From positions 1 to 25,537 of IMG/VR virus record IMGVR_UViG_3300030451_005631: a stretch of DNA of 25,537 bases; one strand, given 5' to 3'. The stretch is from a virus. Each line of letters opens with the position of its first letter. Position 1 is the stretch's first letter. Both the position numbers and the translations under genes were made by a program. Under the pieces are notes generated by a model. It had not been told where the DNA came from. It worked only from the letters and a program-made list of their open reading frames with translations, and ran no database searches. Positions 14,401 to 23,662 of this stretch are shown piece by piece.

Positions 14401-15433
14401 TCAGTATCAGTACGGTATTAGTCCAAAAACAATTCGTATGGAATTAACTGAAGAGGAGCCGTGCGAGCAACAAGCTGAAACTGTTGGCAGTTCAATTTTT
14501 TATCCCGATCAATCAGGTACTCGTCTTATGGAGTACAAATATGATCAGTCTTTAAATAATTCTTCTTCTAATGACGTATCTAAGCTAATATATGGTATAT
14601 TTATAGATGATCCAATAGCGCAGGTAGCGTATCAGCACGCCCCGCAACCCAGGATATGGACTAGGACTGTTGGTGGTAAATTGTTTTGTTTATCCTTTCA
14701 TAGACAGGAAGAGTTTTATGCTTGGTCAGAGCAAGAGTTAGGCTCAAACACAGAAAATGCACAAGTTTTAGATATATCTATTGTTCACAGAGGATCTGAC
14801 ACAAAATTAGACCAAGTCTGGATTGTTGTTCAGAGAGGCGAAAGAATAACAACTGAGTTGTTGTCCGAGCCAGATGTTGCACAGACTTCCAACTATCCAA
14901 TGTTAGATAGTTATGTGGAGCTTGTCCGTGACAGTGAAGGTAATTTTGCATCACTTGATGTTAGTTCCTTTTTTGGTCCTACCGATACAGTGGCTGTTAT
15001 TGAAGATGATAAGTATGTTGGAGATCAAGTTTTAGCAAACGGAGTCGTAACCCTAACAAATGAAAGTCTTAGGGCTGGACGTGTTGTCGCTGAAAAAGTT
15101 GTTCTAGGATATCGTTATACAGGAGAGTTGCAAATGATGTTTCCCACATGGGACGCTCAAAACAAACCTGCATACGGAGCAGATACAGCCCGTATAATAT
15201 CATTTAAGGCATTTTTTATTAAGTCGTTTAGCTACTTATTAGGCATAAAGGACAAGTTTGAGGCAGTCACACTGTCTACAGATTACGGAGCTAGTGGAGG
15301 GTTTACTGGCTTTGATAAGGAAAGACCCGTTGCGGGCTCGACTTTTGGCGTGGATAATGTACCAACTATTAAACACGAAGAACCATACCCTTTAACCATC
15401 GCATCAATTATAACTAAAACCGACTTGAACTAA
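11450..15433 (+). CDS. Tail tubular protein B (T7 gp12-like nozzle), enlarged
   Basis: This 1327-residue protein is far longer than T7 gp12 (794). The N-terminus is typical: DFSGGLISDYVLGRTDIKRV and the following KNFFPSLQGPAIYRSGFKYN. The C-terminal platform is recognisable in VGTTGGIYRIVPN and the YRYTGELQMMFP region. Extra beta-rich material fills residues about 190-400, resembling a jelly-roll or LamG-like domain, and about 476-550, where a Gly-rich unit with ANGACTVTDMSGGNGLYAEG and DTITI looks like the small repeat modules of cyanophage tail fibres. These inserts may bind host glycans, as no classical gp17 tail fibre is seen. It overlaps the adaptor gene by 14 bases and ends one base before the next ATG. 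The core assignment is secure; insert functions are inferred. Confidence 0.88.
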   Translation: MARYSNVQTDFSGGLISDYVLGRTDIKRVGNSGRKFKNFFPSLQGPAIYRSGFKYNSTLDVPIDAPVLSIDVILATDVPYRAVFLPERIEIYDSTGVLKTTVATEYSASDVRDLRFSSETGELYITHGRHKPKKLTADITFVSAALQSTEINGEHLQLFSTGGFGIETSFAASEGYSSGFAADSSFFEGSTTPGNWQIDPVAEKMTLSSDFRNIRTTDIVVAQPSHVVLSKAQFDFGTGTLTTDEERLFMFSLVSMPEYDESAPDSEKFTLNNPNISFTAKFVNDGGTNKLQLFDQSRANTVLDEMLLADVDGDLLEAEIKVNVRDSAATTEVVVTLRSITDGTDISHTQTGVPSDFYTALTSSGVKTSYQGGKLSDGGINTLSIHNVFFRNTTTFGTDTKLLLRANAEIQGDDQWTLEDLSFDVEPFLDKQPESNKFNIQQNERYIKIESNTSDFAPIAEDFSSSLFTNLSAADPTRNPGTYTLTNVVAASGTSGIGAIFTIIVDANGACTVTDMSGGNGLYAEGDTITINNDSLGGGGSSNFTFEIASFDGQYTKTWYVEYTVDGDKFLAKAVSKSTTNTYDLENPTNNIVYAEPVVSVLNIEDNAAQLFLLDNEEATTSEDSDALEKDGVPNNKIHLRSDTTIFSGGFTNAWVRVGDDRRNDKVVIGNDRTRIRWVKIKEHRGTEDHPVEFLRGAFDNTKYKAGSVYRIYKGAPATAYMMGPNSDGDQVIVNAVIQNTANTTFAFVSGLKTGNQAGSALVTTAMTVGNLSEQKQFDVVECYNDTDDSVPKVEEFDSGNNTDGNLISPPSSSTLTLTTIANDAFLNSSEDTFSSSDLNRHIFGGMESGNVFMKIVRNVSTRQVIVKLLNAVPRNKRTLDFENAGNFEFVKLGAWYTQNYPRTVAKFEQRRIFGGTYSNPNFIYFSRVDDEASFQPTQNDGEVLDTDAITYALSNRNAGIRWLNAAKDLVVGTTGGIYRIVPNQYQYGISPKTIRMELTEEEPCEQQAETVGSSIFYPDQSGTRLMEYKYDQSLNNSSSNDVSKLIYGIFIDDPIAQVAYQHAPQPRIWTRTVGGKLFCLSFHRQEEFYAWSEQELGSNTENAQVLDISIVHRGSDTKLDQVWIVVQRGERITTELLSEPDVAQTSNYPMLDSYVELVRDSEGNFASLDVSSFFGPTDTVAVIEDDKYVGDQVLANGVVTLTNESLRAGRVVAEKVVLGYRYTGELQMMFPTWDAQNKPAYGADTARIISFKAFFIKSFSYLLGIKDKFEAVTLSTDYGASGGFTGFDKERPVAGSTFGVDNVPTIKHEEPYPLTIASIITKTDLN

Positions 15434-15434
15434 C

Positions 15435-16022
15435 ATGGGAGCAGCAGCAGCACCACTAATGGCAGTAGGAGCCGTAGTTTCCTACGTAGGAGCACAGCGC
15501 GAAGCTCAAGCTCAGCGCATGGCTGCGGAGTCTGCTATTGCTATGGGCAAGTACAATGCTCAGGTGGATGTTAACAATATGGTCGGAGAGCAGGGTGATA
15601 TTCGCTACAGAGAATCTGCACTTGCTCTTAAGAAAAACCAAGAACTTCAAAAAGCAGAGCTTGGGCGACAAGCCTTACAAAAAAAGAACCGACGTGAGCT
15701 AGCGGCATCTAGAACATTTACTCAAAACTTTGGAGGGTCGGCTAGTGATTTGTTTAGATCACAAGAGCTTGAAAGCTATGACCGATTAGCTCGTTTTGAT
15801 TTTGAAAGCTCTCAAGAAACTGCAGGACTGTCTGGTCAACTAGCAGATACAAATCGTCAGTTGGGCTATGCATACCAGCGCGGTATGGCTAATCGTGATT
15901 TAACACTTCGCTCAGCAGCTAATACTGCTGTACAATTTAGAAACCAAGCAAGCCAAACAAGTCTAGCAGGGACTGCTGCTCTCTTCAGTGGACTTGGTAG
16001 CGCAGCCGCAGCATCTCAATGA
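15435..16022 (+). CDS. Internal core protein, T7 gp14-like
   Basis: The 195-residue protein matches T7 gp14 (196) in length and place. It begins with a Gly/Ala-rich hydrophobic segment (MGAAAAPLMAVGAVVSYVGA), which could form the outer-membrane pore after ejection, followed by a long, Ala/Gln-rich helical body with many charged residues (ESALALKKNQELQKAELGRQ). The C-terminus is again Ala/Gly-rich (LAGTAALFSGLGSAAAASQ). In T7 this protein leaves the virion first and helps form the trans-envelope channel. The start codon comes one base after the previous stop. The 3' end overlaps the next gene by 4 bases. Confidence 0.85.
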   Translation: MGAAAAPLMAVGAVVSYVGAQREAQAQRMAAESAIAMGKYNAQVDVNNMVGEQGDIRYRESALALKKNQELQKAELGRQALQKKNRRELAASRTFTQNFGGSASDLFRSQELESYDRLARFDFESSQETAGLSGQLADTNRQLGYAYQRGMANRDLTLRSAANTAVQFRNQASQTSLAGTAALFSGLGSAAAASQ

Positions 16023-18670
16023 TAACACCGAAACAACAGAAAGCTCAATTTTCAGCCTTTGATACTACTTCTAGGTTTAGAAGTGGATTGCGTGACGTTG
16101 GTCAAGCACTTACAAGCCTTGGTCAGTCGGCTCAAACCTATGGTGAGGTTGTTAAAAAGAGAAAAGCTAAAGCTCAGACTATCATTGCTGATAAGGCAGA
16201 AGAAAACAGGCTAGATCAGTTTAATAAAGCTTTTGCAGAGTATGAAGGCGCGTTAAATTCTGGGAACAACGAAGCAATCAACTCAACGTTTGAAAATCTT
16301 GAGAGAATTAGAAATGCCGACTTTACATCTTTTGTTCCTGAGAATATGGGAGGCACATTAGAAGATGAAGAGATTATAGGTGCTTACAATAATGCTTTTA
16401 ATAAATCAACATCTCGTAGGTTAGCTGATGCTGCTTTTAAGCAAAACGAGATGATCGTGTTAAATAATGCTACTGATAATTTACAAAGCTTTATAGGTGG
16501 CGAATCTGAATTTGCAGTAAATCATCTTGGCACAGCAGCAAGCGATGAACAGCTACGGCAGCACTATGCTGGTCAATCTTTTTTGTTGGGTTCTAATGAT
16601 ACAGGACTAGAAGGCGAACCGCTTGAAACATTAAATGGTGAGATTAAAAAAGCTATATTAACAAACTTTACAAATAATATAAAACTTACTGTTTCTGAAG
16701 ATAGCAGAACAGCACAAGTTAATTATTTCAAAGAGCTAACTAAAGAAGCTGCTCACTTGGGTTGGACTCCGCAAGACATACAAAAGATTGAGGATGCTAT
16801 GTTACAGACAGTGGAGGAATCAACTGCTGCTGTGGACGCACTAATGAAACAAGCTGAAGATCTTATTCCTAGAGCAGAATCATTATTAAGCGGCAGTACG
16901 CCAAAACCTGGCGAAGTAGACAGGTACGCTTCTGAATTAAATCAACTTTATCAAGTTCTTAAGGTAAACCGACCTGCTGACGATGCTAAACTAGAACGTC
17001 TTCATGCTACGGTAAATCTAGCTAGTCTTTACATAGTGGGTGATAATGAGCCGTCTGTCGTTCAGGTAATGAACGAATACCGCATGGCAAATCCATCTGC
17101 AAATGCAGACCAGGCTATAAATGAGGTGCTTACTGTTTTAGAAACTTCAGATGCAAAGAAGCCTAAAGACTCAGAGGGTAGGTTGTTTTTATACTTAGAC
17201 TCATCTGCTTTGTCTAAACTTAGAAATTCTTTAGATAACACTAAAACTAGTGTGGAGCGTTCTTTGTCTGCAGGTTCTGCAGATTTTATGCAGTATGTGG
17301 TTCCAGGATTTAGAGAAGAGATGGTTGCTGCTAGAAACGACCCTGCGAAAAGAAGAGAGCTAGAAGCAAAGTATTTTGAATATAGAAAACAAAATCCTAA
17401 AATTTATGGAGAAGCAACTCCGTCTCAGTTTTTCTTACCTGTTGCAGATAAGTTCCCTGATAAATTAGATGGTCAAACTCTAGAAGGTCGATATAAGAAT
17501 GAACTTAAACAGAATAGTTTAGTATCTTTAAATTACTACGCCAATTCAAAACTGTTAGATCCAAATACAACAACAAATGAAGCAGCGTATTACTTAACTG
17601 TCTATACGGGCACAAATGATTTTATAGCTCAAGGACTAACTGACGACCAGGCTCAAACGGCTTTTGGAAACTCTGATATGTTTCAACTGCTTCAGTTGGC
17701 AGTAAATGCTACCGATGAGAATAAACAATTTGCAAAAGATATTATTAAAAATGCTGATTCAGGTTTGGCAATGGCTTCTAAAAGTATGCAAAACACAAAT
17801 CCTGCAGTATCAAAAGCACTAGAGCTATTGATAACTGGTTTAATGCAAGATAGCGTTGCAGATGATTATGATGGAAAGCTAGATAAATTACAAGAAGCTG
17901 AAAAAGGTCGTATTCTTAATAACATTGGATATGCAGATTTAAGCAATAGTTCAGGAACTGTTTTTGTTCCCCCATCTATAATGCAAAAGTATGCAGACCA
18001 AGGTCAGGTTGGATTTAACTGGCTGTTTGGAGATGCTGTTAGAGGTTATTTTACTAATAAGCTGCACCCTGAACGAGTTAGTTTGCTTTACCAAGCAGCG
18101 GTTGCTGCGGCTATAGCGGATAAATACGGAGAGCGATTAGATCAAGCTTCTCAACTAGAAAAAATAGCCGAGTTTTACAAACCACAACCTGCGGATGATG
18201 GATTTCCTGACCCATATGAAAATTATTCAGAGTTTCTCTCAAGGACAGGATATATGTCTGAGGAGTTGTATTATAGAGAAAAGATGATGCCCTTTGTAAT
18301 AGCCTTTGCTAACGGCTCTATGAGTAACAGCATGGAGGTAGAGGGCGAGGAAAAACCTCGTGTAATGCTTAACCTTCCCACATCAGAACTGCACGACGGG
18401 CAAGTGGAGCAAAGAATTTATTTTACGCCACATACAATGTCTGGCGGGGTTACTAAAGTTGGTTTAGATAATGGAGAGCTTGTATATATTACGTTACCTG
18501 AAGTTGATGCTATAATGTCAGAATATGTAAAAGCATACGTTAATCCCCTAGCTAAAGAAAGCGACCCTTTCTTTGGCGAAAGTCCTCTTCGTATAGGCTT
18601 TGGTCGACAAGACTCAATAGTTGAATCTGCTGCAGAAGCAATATTTCAAAGTAAAACTTTTAGAAAATGA
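16019..18670 (+). CDS. Internal virion protein, T7 gp15-like
   Basis: The 883-residue protein (T7 gp15 has 747) lies between gp14-like and gp16-like genes with ATGA overlaps on both sides. It is mostly helical and charged. The N-terminus (FDTTSRFRSGLRDVGQALTS, then LGQSAQTYGEVVKKRKAK) and the frequent 'A..Y..A.....' spacing are typical of the ejection-core tube protein. There are no transmembrane helices and no enzymatic motif that I can find. In T7 the protein forms the hexameric periplasmic tunnel below gp16. The extra 130 residues relative to T7 are spread over the length rather than forming one obvious insert. The call rests on position, size and composition more than on a sequence motif. 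Confidence 0.82.
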   Translation: MITPKQQKAQFSAFDTTSRFRSGLRDVGQALTSLGQSAQTYGEVVKKRKAKAQTIIADKAEENRLDQFNKAFAEYEGALNSGNNEAINSTFENLERIRNADFTSFVPENMGGTLEDEEIIGAYNNAFNKSTSRRLADAAFKQNEMIVLNNATDNLQSFIGGESEFAVNHLGTAASDEQLRQHYAGQSFLLGSNDTGLEGEPLETLNGEIKKAILTNFTNNIKLTVSEDSRTAQVNYFKELTKEAAHLGWTPQDIQKIEDAMLQTVEESTAAVDALMKQAEDLIPRAESLLSGSTPKPGEVDRYASELNQLYQVLKVNRPADDAKLERLHATVNLASLYIVGDNEPSVVQVMNEYRMANPSANADQAINEVLTVLETSDAKKPKDSEGRLFLYLDSSALSKLRNSLDNTKTSVERSLSAGSADFMQYVVPGFREEMVAARNDPAKRRELEAKYFEYRKQNPKIYGEATPSQFFLPVADKFPDKLDGQTLEGRYKNELKQNSLVSLNYYANSKLLDPNTTTNEAAYYLTVYTGTNDFIAQGLTDDQAQTAFGNSDMFQLLQLAVNATDENKQFAKDIIKNADSGLAMASKSMQNTNPAVSKALELLITGLMQDSVADDYDGKLDKLQEAEKGRILNNIGYADLSNSSGTVFVPPSIMQKYADQGQVGFNWLFGDAVRGYFTNKLHPERVSLLYQAAVAAAIADKYGERLDQASQLEKIAEFYKPQPADDGFPDPYENYSEFLSRTGYMSEELYYREKMMPFVIAFANGSMSNSMEVEGEEKPRVMLNLPTSELHDGQVEQRIYFTPHTMSGGVTKVGLDNGELVYITLPEVDAIMSEYVKAYVNPLAKESDPFFGESPLRIGFGRQDSIVESAAEAIFQSKTFRK

Positions 18671-21600
18671 TTCTAGCCCCATCAACAACTAATAGATACC
18701 AAAGAGTTCAATCTTTGGATCAAGTTAGTCGACTTGGTAGTCTTACTGACTATGGAGCGTTAAAGGCTATGGAACAGAATTTTGGACTGGGTTTCCAAAA
18801 CAACTTTTCTATGATGTTGGGTTCGGCTCTGAAAAGAAGGTTATTAGATGATGATGAAGATCCTCGGGTTACAGAAGAATATTTTTATAGCACTCCTGCG
18901 GCAAGATTGGGTTTAGATTTCGATCCTACAGAAAACTCTGCTATGCTAGATTACAGGATATACAAAGCTGCAAATCTAGCTCGCGCAAACGAATACATAT
19001 CAGGACGTAAAAGAGTTGTTAGAAATTTTGCTTCTGCTTTTGCTGGGACAATGATAGATCCTGCCGTTTTTGCCCCCATATCAATACCAACTAGAGCTGG
19101 TAGACTTGGACAGCTTCATAGGGCTGCGGGTAATCGTGCGGCTGCTGCCTTTCACACAGCAAGAGGAACGTTTAAAAACGTACTAATGGTAAACGCTGCG
19201 TATGAAGTTCCGTATGCTATAGCGATGAATGATTTAAATGTACAGAAGTACACCTTTGATCATCTACAGTTGTCCACTGCCATGAACCTTGGGTTTGCTG
19301 GTTTGTTTGGGGGTGTTCACGGGTATGTGGCTAATCGCGCTGCTTTAAAAAACCAACATATTTTAAAGCAGGATGCAGAGTTTACTAAAGCATTCGAAAC
19401 AGACAGTTTTATAGATCAGCTAAGGCAGGTAGACCCTACAGATAATTTTATAGTTTCTCAGATGCTTGATAGATTTCCTGTCTTAAAAGACTGGGCTAAC
19501 GGTCGTACAGATAGTCCTCTAACACCTCAGGAGGCTGAAGCTGCACTTAAAATTATTATGCAGCAGCGTAAGCATTTAAGAATGAAAGCAGCCGCCGTTG
19601 TGTCGGCTAAGCGGCTAGCAAAACGAGCTAATACCGACAGTGTAAATAAGTTGTTAGCTGTTCACAAAAGACAAGTTGGTCGATTAAATGACTTGTTTAT
19701 GTTTGGCAAGCTGCCGAAGGACATGACTCCTGCGGAAAAATCAATCTTGAAAGAACTTTCTGATAAGGGAATTAGAGTTGATGAAGAAGCTCAGGTGCAT
19801 CCTACAGAAGAGTCTATTGTGCCCAATGTTGGGTACGTTTCAGAGGCTGCTAAAATCTACGGAGACAGAATACAATTCCTTGTAGATAGGGCTGATAAGA
19901 CTGCTATAGAGATTGCCAAAGTACGAAAGCAAATACGAGAGATAGATGAGAAAGGCATTATAACTGACCCTGATTTATTGTTGGAGCGAGATGCGTTAAT
20001 TCAAAACGTAGATGAGCTTAGTGAACAATTTAGAAAGGAAGTTGATCGTGTTACAGAGATAGTAGGCAAGAATTATTCAAAAATGCTTCTTGAGGCACAG
20101 GATGTTGTAGATCAAATTATATTTGGACAGTCAGACGTTGTCCTTGTAAAAAGAGATCCAGCCAGCTACGTTAGAATAAGAGAAGGCAAAGGAAAATATC
20201 AAGGGAAGCCCACTAAAACTTTAGGTGCTGTTCGACATGCAGAAAGCCTTGTAACATATATAAACGAACCCTACTTTTTTATTAGTCGCACTGCAAGAGA
20301 GTTAAAAAAAGCTGAGGCTAATGCAGTAAAAAAGAAGAAGATTTTACAGATTACAGATTACAGAGTAAACGAAGGTTTTACTACTACTGATTCTGCTGCA
20401 TTTCTAAGTGTGTTTAGAACGCTTATGCATGAGTCTGTGCACCACATAGAGCAGGTAGATCCTAAGTCGTATGAGTTGTTGCACAACATAGCTAGAGACA
20501 CTGCAACTTTGTCTGGTGCTCCTGATTTAGAGCGACTTATAAGAAATAGAGTTATAGAAGTTGGTTATAGCGTAGATAAATCTCGTAATGAGGTTGCTCC
20601 TAAATTAATTGAATTTGCCATAGGTCAGCCTTTTTTCTGGGACACACTTAAGCAACAAAACCCAGAACTTTATTTTAAAATGTCTAGAATGATAGATTAT
20701 CTTGCTGATAATCTAAATAAGACTATAAACAAGTATGACAGCGTCCCTTTAAATGTCGATATAAAGAATATAGCAGATCCATTTAAGTTAGCTGCTAGAA
20801 TAGCAACTACTCTTACAGAGATAAAAAATAAAGCTTCATTTAAAGCTAAGCTAAAAGAAGCGATAAATAAACGAGATGAGCAACAAGCAAATCTTGAGAT
20901 TAATCCTGCTCGTTTTGATGACGCTGAACTTTCAATAGAAGCTTTTGAAGCCAGTGCTAAAGACCAAGCTAAGTTTGCAGCAGATCCTATAGCTTTTATA
21001 GATGACTCTATAACTAAGTTATTAGGTGGCGATGAGACAGTGTTACCCGCTTTGATGGCACTTACAAAATTACCTTCACAAAAACTGCCTCCTGCCCTCA
21101 ACACTTTTGTTACCGATATGGAGAACAGGGGCTATACTTGGATTACTAAAGATGTAGCAGAGTCTATGGTAAGTAAGGTTCAGGCAGCTCGTAAGCGAAA
21201 TAAGCAAGTAGCTAAAATTGTACTGCAGAACAAAGACTTTAATTCTGTCTTAGGTGGTCTTATAAAACTTACAGATGAAGGCTTGCCCCTAGAGGTTGCT
21301 CAGCGGGTTGGGTATATTCTGTTAGATGAAAAAGGCGGTTCAGCTAAACAGATTGGAAGAGTTAATAGTTTTCTAGAAACTGAAGCCCACGCTGCGCTGC
21401 TTAGAACTATGCACGATGAGATCACTATAAATGGTCTTAAATCTCTTGTTAACAAGCATCGCTCTGCTGCAAAAAAAGTAGATCAACTATCAACCTTTAT
21501 GGATGGTAGTCGTAGAGAAAAAGTTACCTTAGGGACTTCGTTAGCAACACAGAAGATTATTCAAAAACAGCTAGATCAGAATCCTTTGTTAGATTACCTA

Positions 21601-23637
21601 GTCAAAAATGATCTATTGGAGATATTTTTAGGTGAAGACCCAACTAAGTATATGTCTTCATACATTAACACGGAAACAGGCAATAAACAGCTAGCTGCAA
21701 TGTATGGCTCAAGTTTAAAAGAAGCGTCTAACCAGTTGCATAGAGATATAATGAATGCAATGGCTACGGGCAGAATACCTAAGAAGTGGAAAGGCACAGA
21801 ACTTTGGGAGGGGCTTGTAGATATCATTCAAAAGACTAATCGAAATCAGCTAGCACAAATGAATGCCTTGGGAATTACTATTCAAGACCGTAAAGGGTTT
21901 ATGGGATATAGTATGACCTATGATAGAGCCTATGTTAAATCTATGGGCTATGAGGTATTTGAAGCTAAAATGCTTGATATGATAGATATGCCACAAACTA
22001 TCAAAGCACATGGTGGTCTTATGGCAGAGCGTCCTAGTTCAACTAAATCAGGTTTAAAAGATGCGGGTAAGCACAAAAAGTTTAATAAGAAAACATTTCT
22101 TCGTGGGTTGTATAATGAGATTGTTGAAGGTGAGTTTATTCAAGACACTGATATAACAAATCCATCTGTGTTGGGCGGTTATCGAAAAGCAGCCAAAGTA
22201 GTATTTAAGCCCAGCAAGCGGATTGATGCACTTATTGAGTTTGGCAACCGCAAGAACATGGGGCGGTTTATGTTAGAGCAGATAGCCAGTCGCTCTGAAA
22301 ATATTGCTTTAGTAAAGCATGTTGGACACGATGCTAATGGTATACTGCTTTCTTTAATACCATCGCAAGCTACTGCGCTGTCTAAATTAAAGACTAAGGC
22401 TACTATAGATCAGGTAACAGGTAAACTAGATACACCTGTAGATGCTAACCTAGCAGTCACATTTAAAGCAGCAAGGCAGGTTCAAAACATCGCAATGCTT
22501 GGTGGCGCAGGATTTTCTTCGCTTTCTGATATACCTTTAGTTTGGGCTACTCTTCAATATTTAGGCGTTGCTAGTGAAGGACTGCCAGCTTATTTTGCTA
22601 GATACCAAGAAGCAGTTGCTCGCCAGTTCAAGGGTAATAATAAAGAGATGTCTAACTGGTTTAGACAACAAGGCGCAGCATTTGACCAAGTTACTAGAAC
22701 TTTAGCTCAACGTGTTGTTACTGACGACACAGGTGCAACTGGCAAAATTAACACTGCTAACGATTTTATGTTGGAAGCGAACTTTCTTGGACCGCTGACA
22801 GCATCCCACCAGCAACTTTTTATAGATATGCTTACTAGCGGTCTTGCTCAGCAACTTAAGGCTAAGGAGATGAATCCACTGACCAGGGAGCGTTTGAACG
22901 AGTTTGGCATAACTGATAAAGAGATTGTGCAACTAGCGAAGTATGTAGAGAAAACTCCCGACGGCATTGATCGGATTGGACCTTACAATATTAAAAATGC
23001 TAAGTTACAAAGAAAGCTTAGCGGATTTATGAACCAGTATATGCGGGAAGGCGTGATTGAACCTGATGTGGGGGCACAAGCACTATCTCGTTTGGGGCTA
23101 CAGGCAGGAACAGTTAGTGGGGAGACAGCCCGTCTTGCGCTGCAGTATTCTAGCTTTATGATTGCTATGGGCAGGGTTATTTATCGCAGATTTTTAAATG
23201 GCTACACTGGAGACAGCAAAACAGCCGCTTTTAGAAATTCGCACATGTTTGCATATTTTGGCATGGCACTAGCAGCTGCATACTTATCTACAGTTCTTAA
23301 AGATTTGTCTAGGTTTAAAGAGCCAATGAATCCACTAGACATGACTGAACAGGAGTGGATGCGGGTAATTAGACAGTCGGGGCTGCTTGCATACTACGAA
23401 CCCTTCTTTAATGCGGCACAATTCGGCACAGACGCTGCTTTTGGACCCGCAGTGGGCACTGCTACCGACATTGCTTCTTTGGACTTTGGAGAGGCTGTAA
23501 AGCCCTATACAGGGCAAAATCTGCCTGTTATTGGACCTATTGTGAAGCACACAGCTCACACCGCTAATGAAATCATTATTAACTTTCTTGGGGAAGAGAC
23601 AGCAAAATCTGAAGCAACCCCTATTGACAACGACTAA
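18667..23637 (+). CDS. Internal virion protein, T7 gp16-like ejection protein with HExxH peptidase motif
   Basis: At 1656 residues this is the largest gene here (T7 gp16 has 1318). Residues about 115-235 hold the Gly/Ala-rich helices of the family (NFASAFAGTMIDPAVFAPIS, LGFAGLFGGVHGY). HESVHH at 588-593 is an HExxH zinc-binding motif, and NEVAP (E642), 50 residues later, may supply the third ligand, suggesting a gluzincin-type metallopeptidase. I see no lysozyme or transglycosylase motif of the T7 gp16 kind. Residues 1279-1294 (GGAGFSSLSDIPLVWA) and the hydrophobic stretch at about 1529-1548 (FAYFGMALAAAYLST) are further family features, likely membrane-active. In T7 the protein crosses the inner membrane and pulls in the genome. 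It starts in an ATGA overlap with the gp15-like gene. Confidence 0.87.
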   Translation: MILAPSTTNRYQRVQSLDQVSRLGSLTDYGALKAMEQNFGLGFQNNFSMMLGSALKRRLLDDDEDPRVTEEYFYSTPAARLGLDFDPTENSAMLDYRIYKAANLARANEYISGRKRVVRNFASAFAGTMIDPAVFAPISIPTRAGRLGQLHRAAGNRAAAAFHTARGTFKNVLMVNAAYEVPYAIAMNDLNVQKYTFDHLQLSTAMNLGFAGLFGGVHGYVANRAALKNQHILKQDAEFTKAFETDSFIDQLRQVDPTDNFIVSQMLDRFPVLKDWANGRTDSPLTPQEAEAALKIIMQQRKHLRMKAAAVVSAKRLAKRANTDSVNKLLAVHKRQVGRLNDLFMFGKLPKDMTPAEKSILKELSDKGIRVDEEAQVHPTEESIVPNVGYVSEAAKIYGDRIQFLVDRADKTAIEIAKVRKQIREIDEKGIITDPDLLLERDALIQNVDELSEQFRKEVDRVTEIVGKNYSKMLLEAQDVVDQIIFGQSDVVLVKRDPASYVRIREGKGKYQGKPTKTLGAVRHAESLVTYINEPYFFISRTARELKKAEANAVKKKKILQITDYRVNEGFTTTDSAAFLSVFRTLMHESVHHIEQVDPKSYELLHNIARDTATLSGAPDLERLIRNRVIEVGYSVDKSRNEVAPKLIEFAIGQPFFWDTLKQQNPELYFKMSRMIDYLADNLNKTINKYDSVPLNVDIKNIADPFKLAARIATTLTEIKNKASFKAKLKEAINKRDEQQANLEINPARFDDAELSIEAFEASAKDQAKFAADPIAFIDDSITKLLGGDETVLPALMALTKLPSQKLPPALNTFVTDMENRGYTWITKDVAESMVSKVQAARKRNKQVAKIVLQNKDFNSVLGGLIKLTDEGLPLEVAQRVGYILLDEKGGSAKQIGRVNSFLETEAHAALLRTMHDEITINGLKSLVNKHRSAAKKVDQLSTFMDGSRREKVTLGTSLATQKIIQKQLDQNPLLDYLVKNDLLEIFLGEDPTKYMSSYINTETGNKQLAAMYGSSLKEASNQLHRDIMNAMATGRIPKKWKGTELWEGLVDIIQKTNRNQLAQMNALGITIQDRKGFMGYSMTYDRAYVKSMGYEVFEAKMLDMIDMPQTIKAHGGLMAERPSSTKSGLKDAGKHKKFNKKTFLRGLYNEIVEGEFIQDTDITNPSVLGGYRKAAKVVFKPSKRIDALIEFGNRKNMGRFMLEQIASRSENIALVKHVGHDANGILLSLIPSQATALSKLKTKATIDQVTGKLDTPVDANLAVTFKAARQVQNIAMLGGAGFSSLSDIPLVWATLQYLGVASEGLPAYFARYQEAVARQFKGNNKEMSNWFRQQGAAFDQVTRTLAQRVVTDDTGATGKINTANDFMLEANFLGPLTASHQQLFIDMLTSGLAQQLKAKEMNPLTRERLNEFGITDKEIVQLAKYVEKTPDGIDRIGPYNIKNAKLQRKLSGFMNQYMREGVIEPDVGAQALSRLGLQAGTVSGETARLALQYSSFMIAMGRVIYRRFLNGYTGDSKTAAFRNSHMFAYFGMALAAAYLSTVLKDLSRFKEPMNPLDMTEQEWMRVIRQSGLLAYYEPFFNAAQFGTDAAFGPAVGTATDIASLDFGEAVKPYTGQNLPVIGPIVKHTAHTANEIIINFLGEETAKSEATPIDND

Positions 23638-23662
23638 ACACACATATAAGTAAATATAAATT

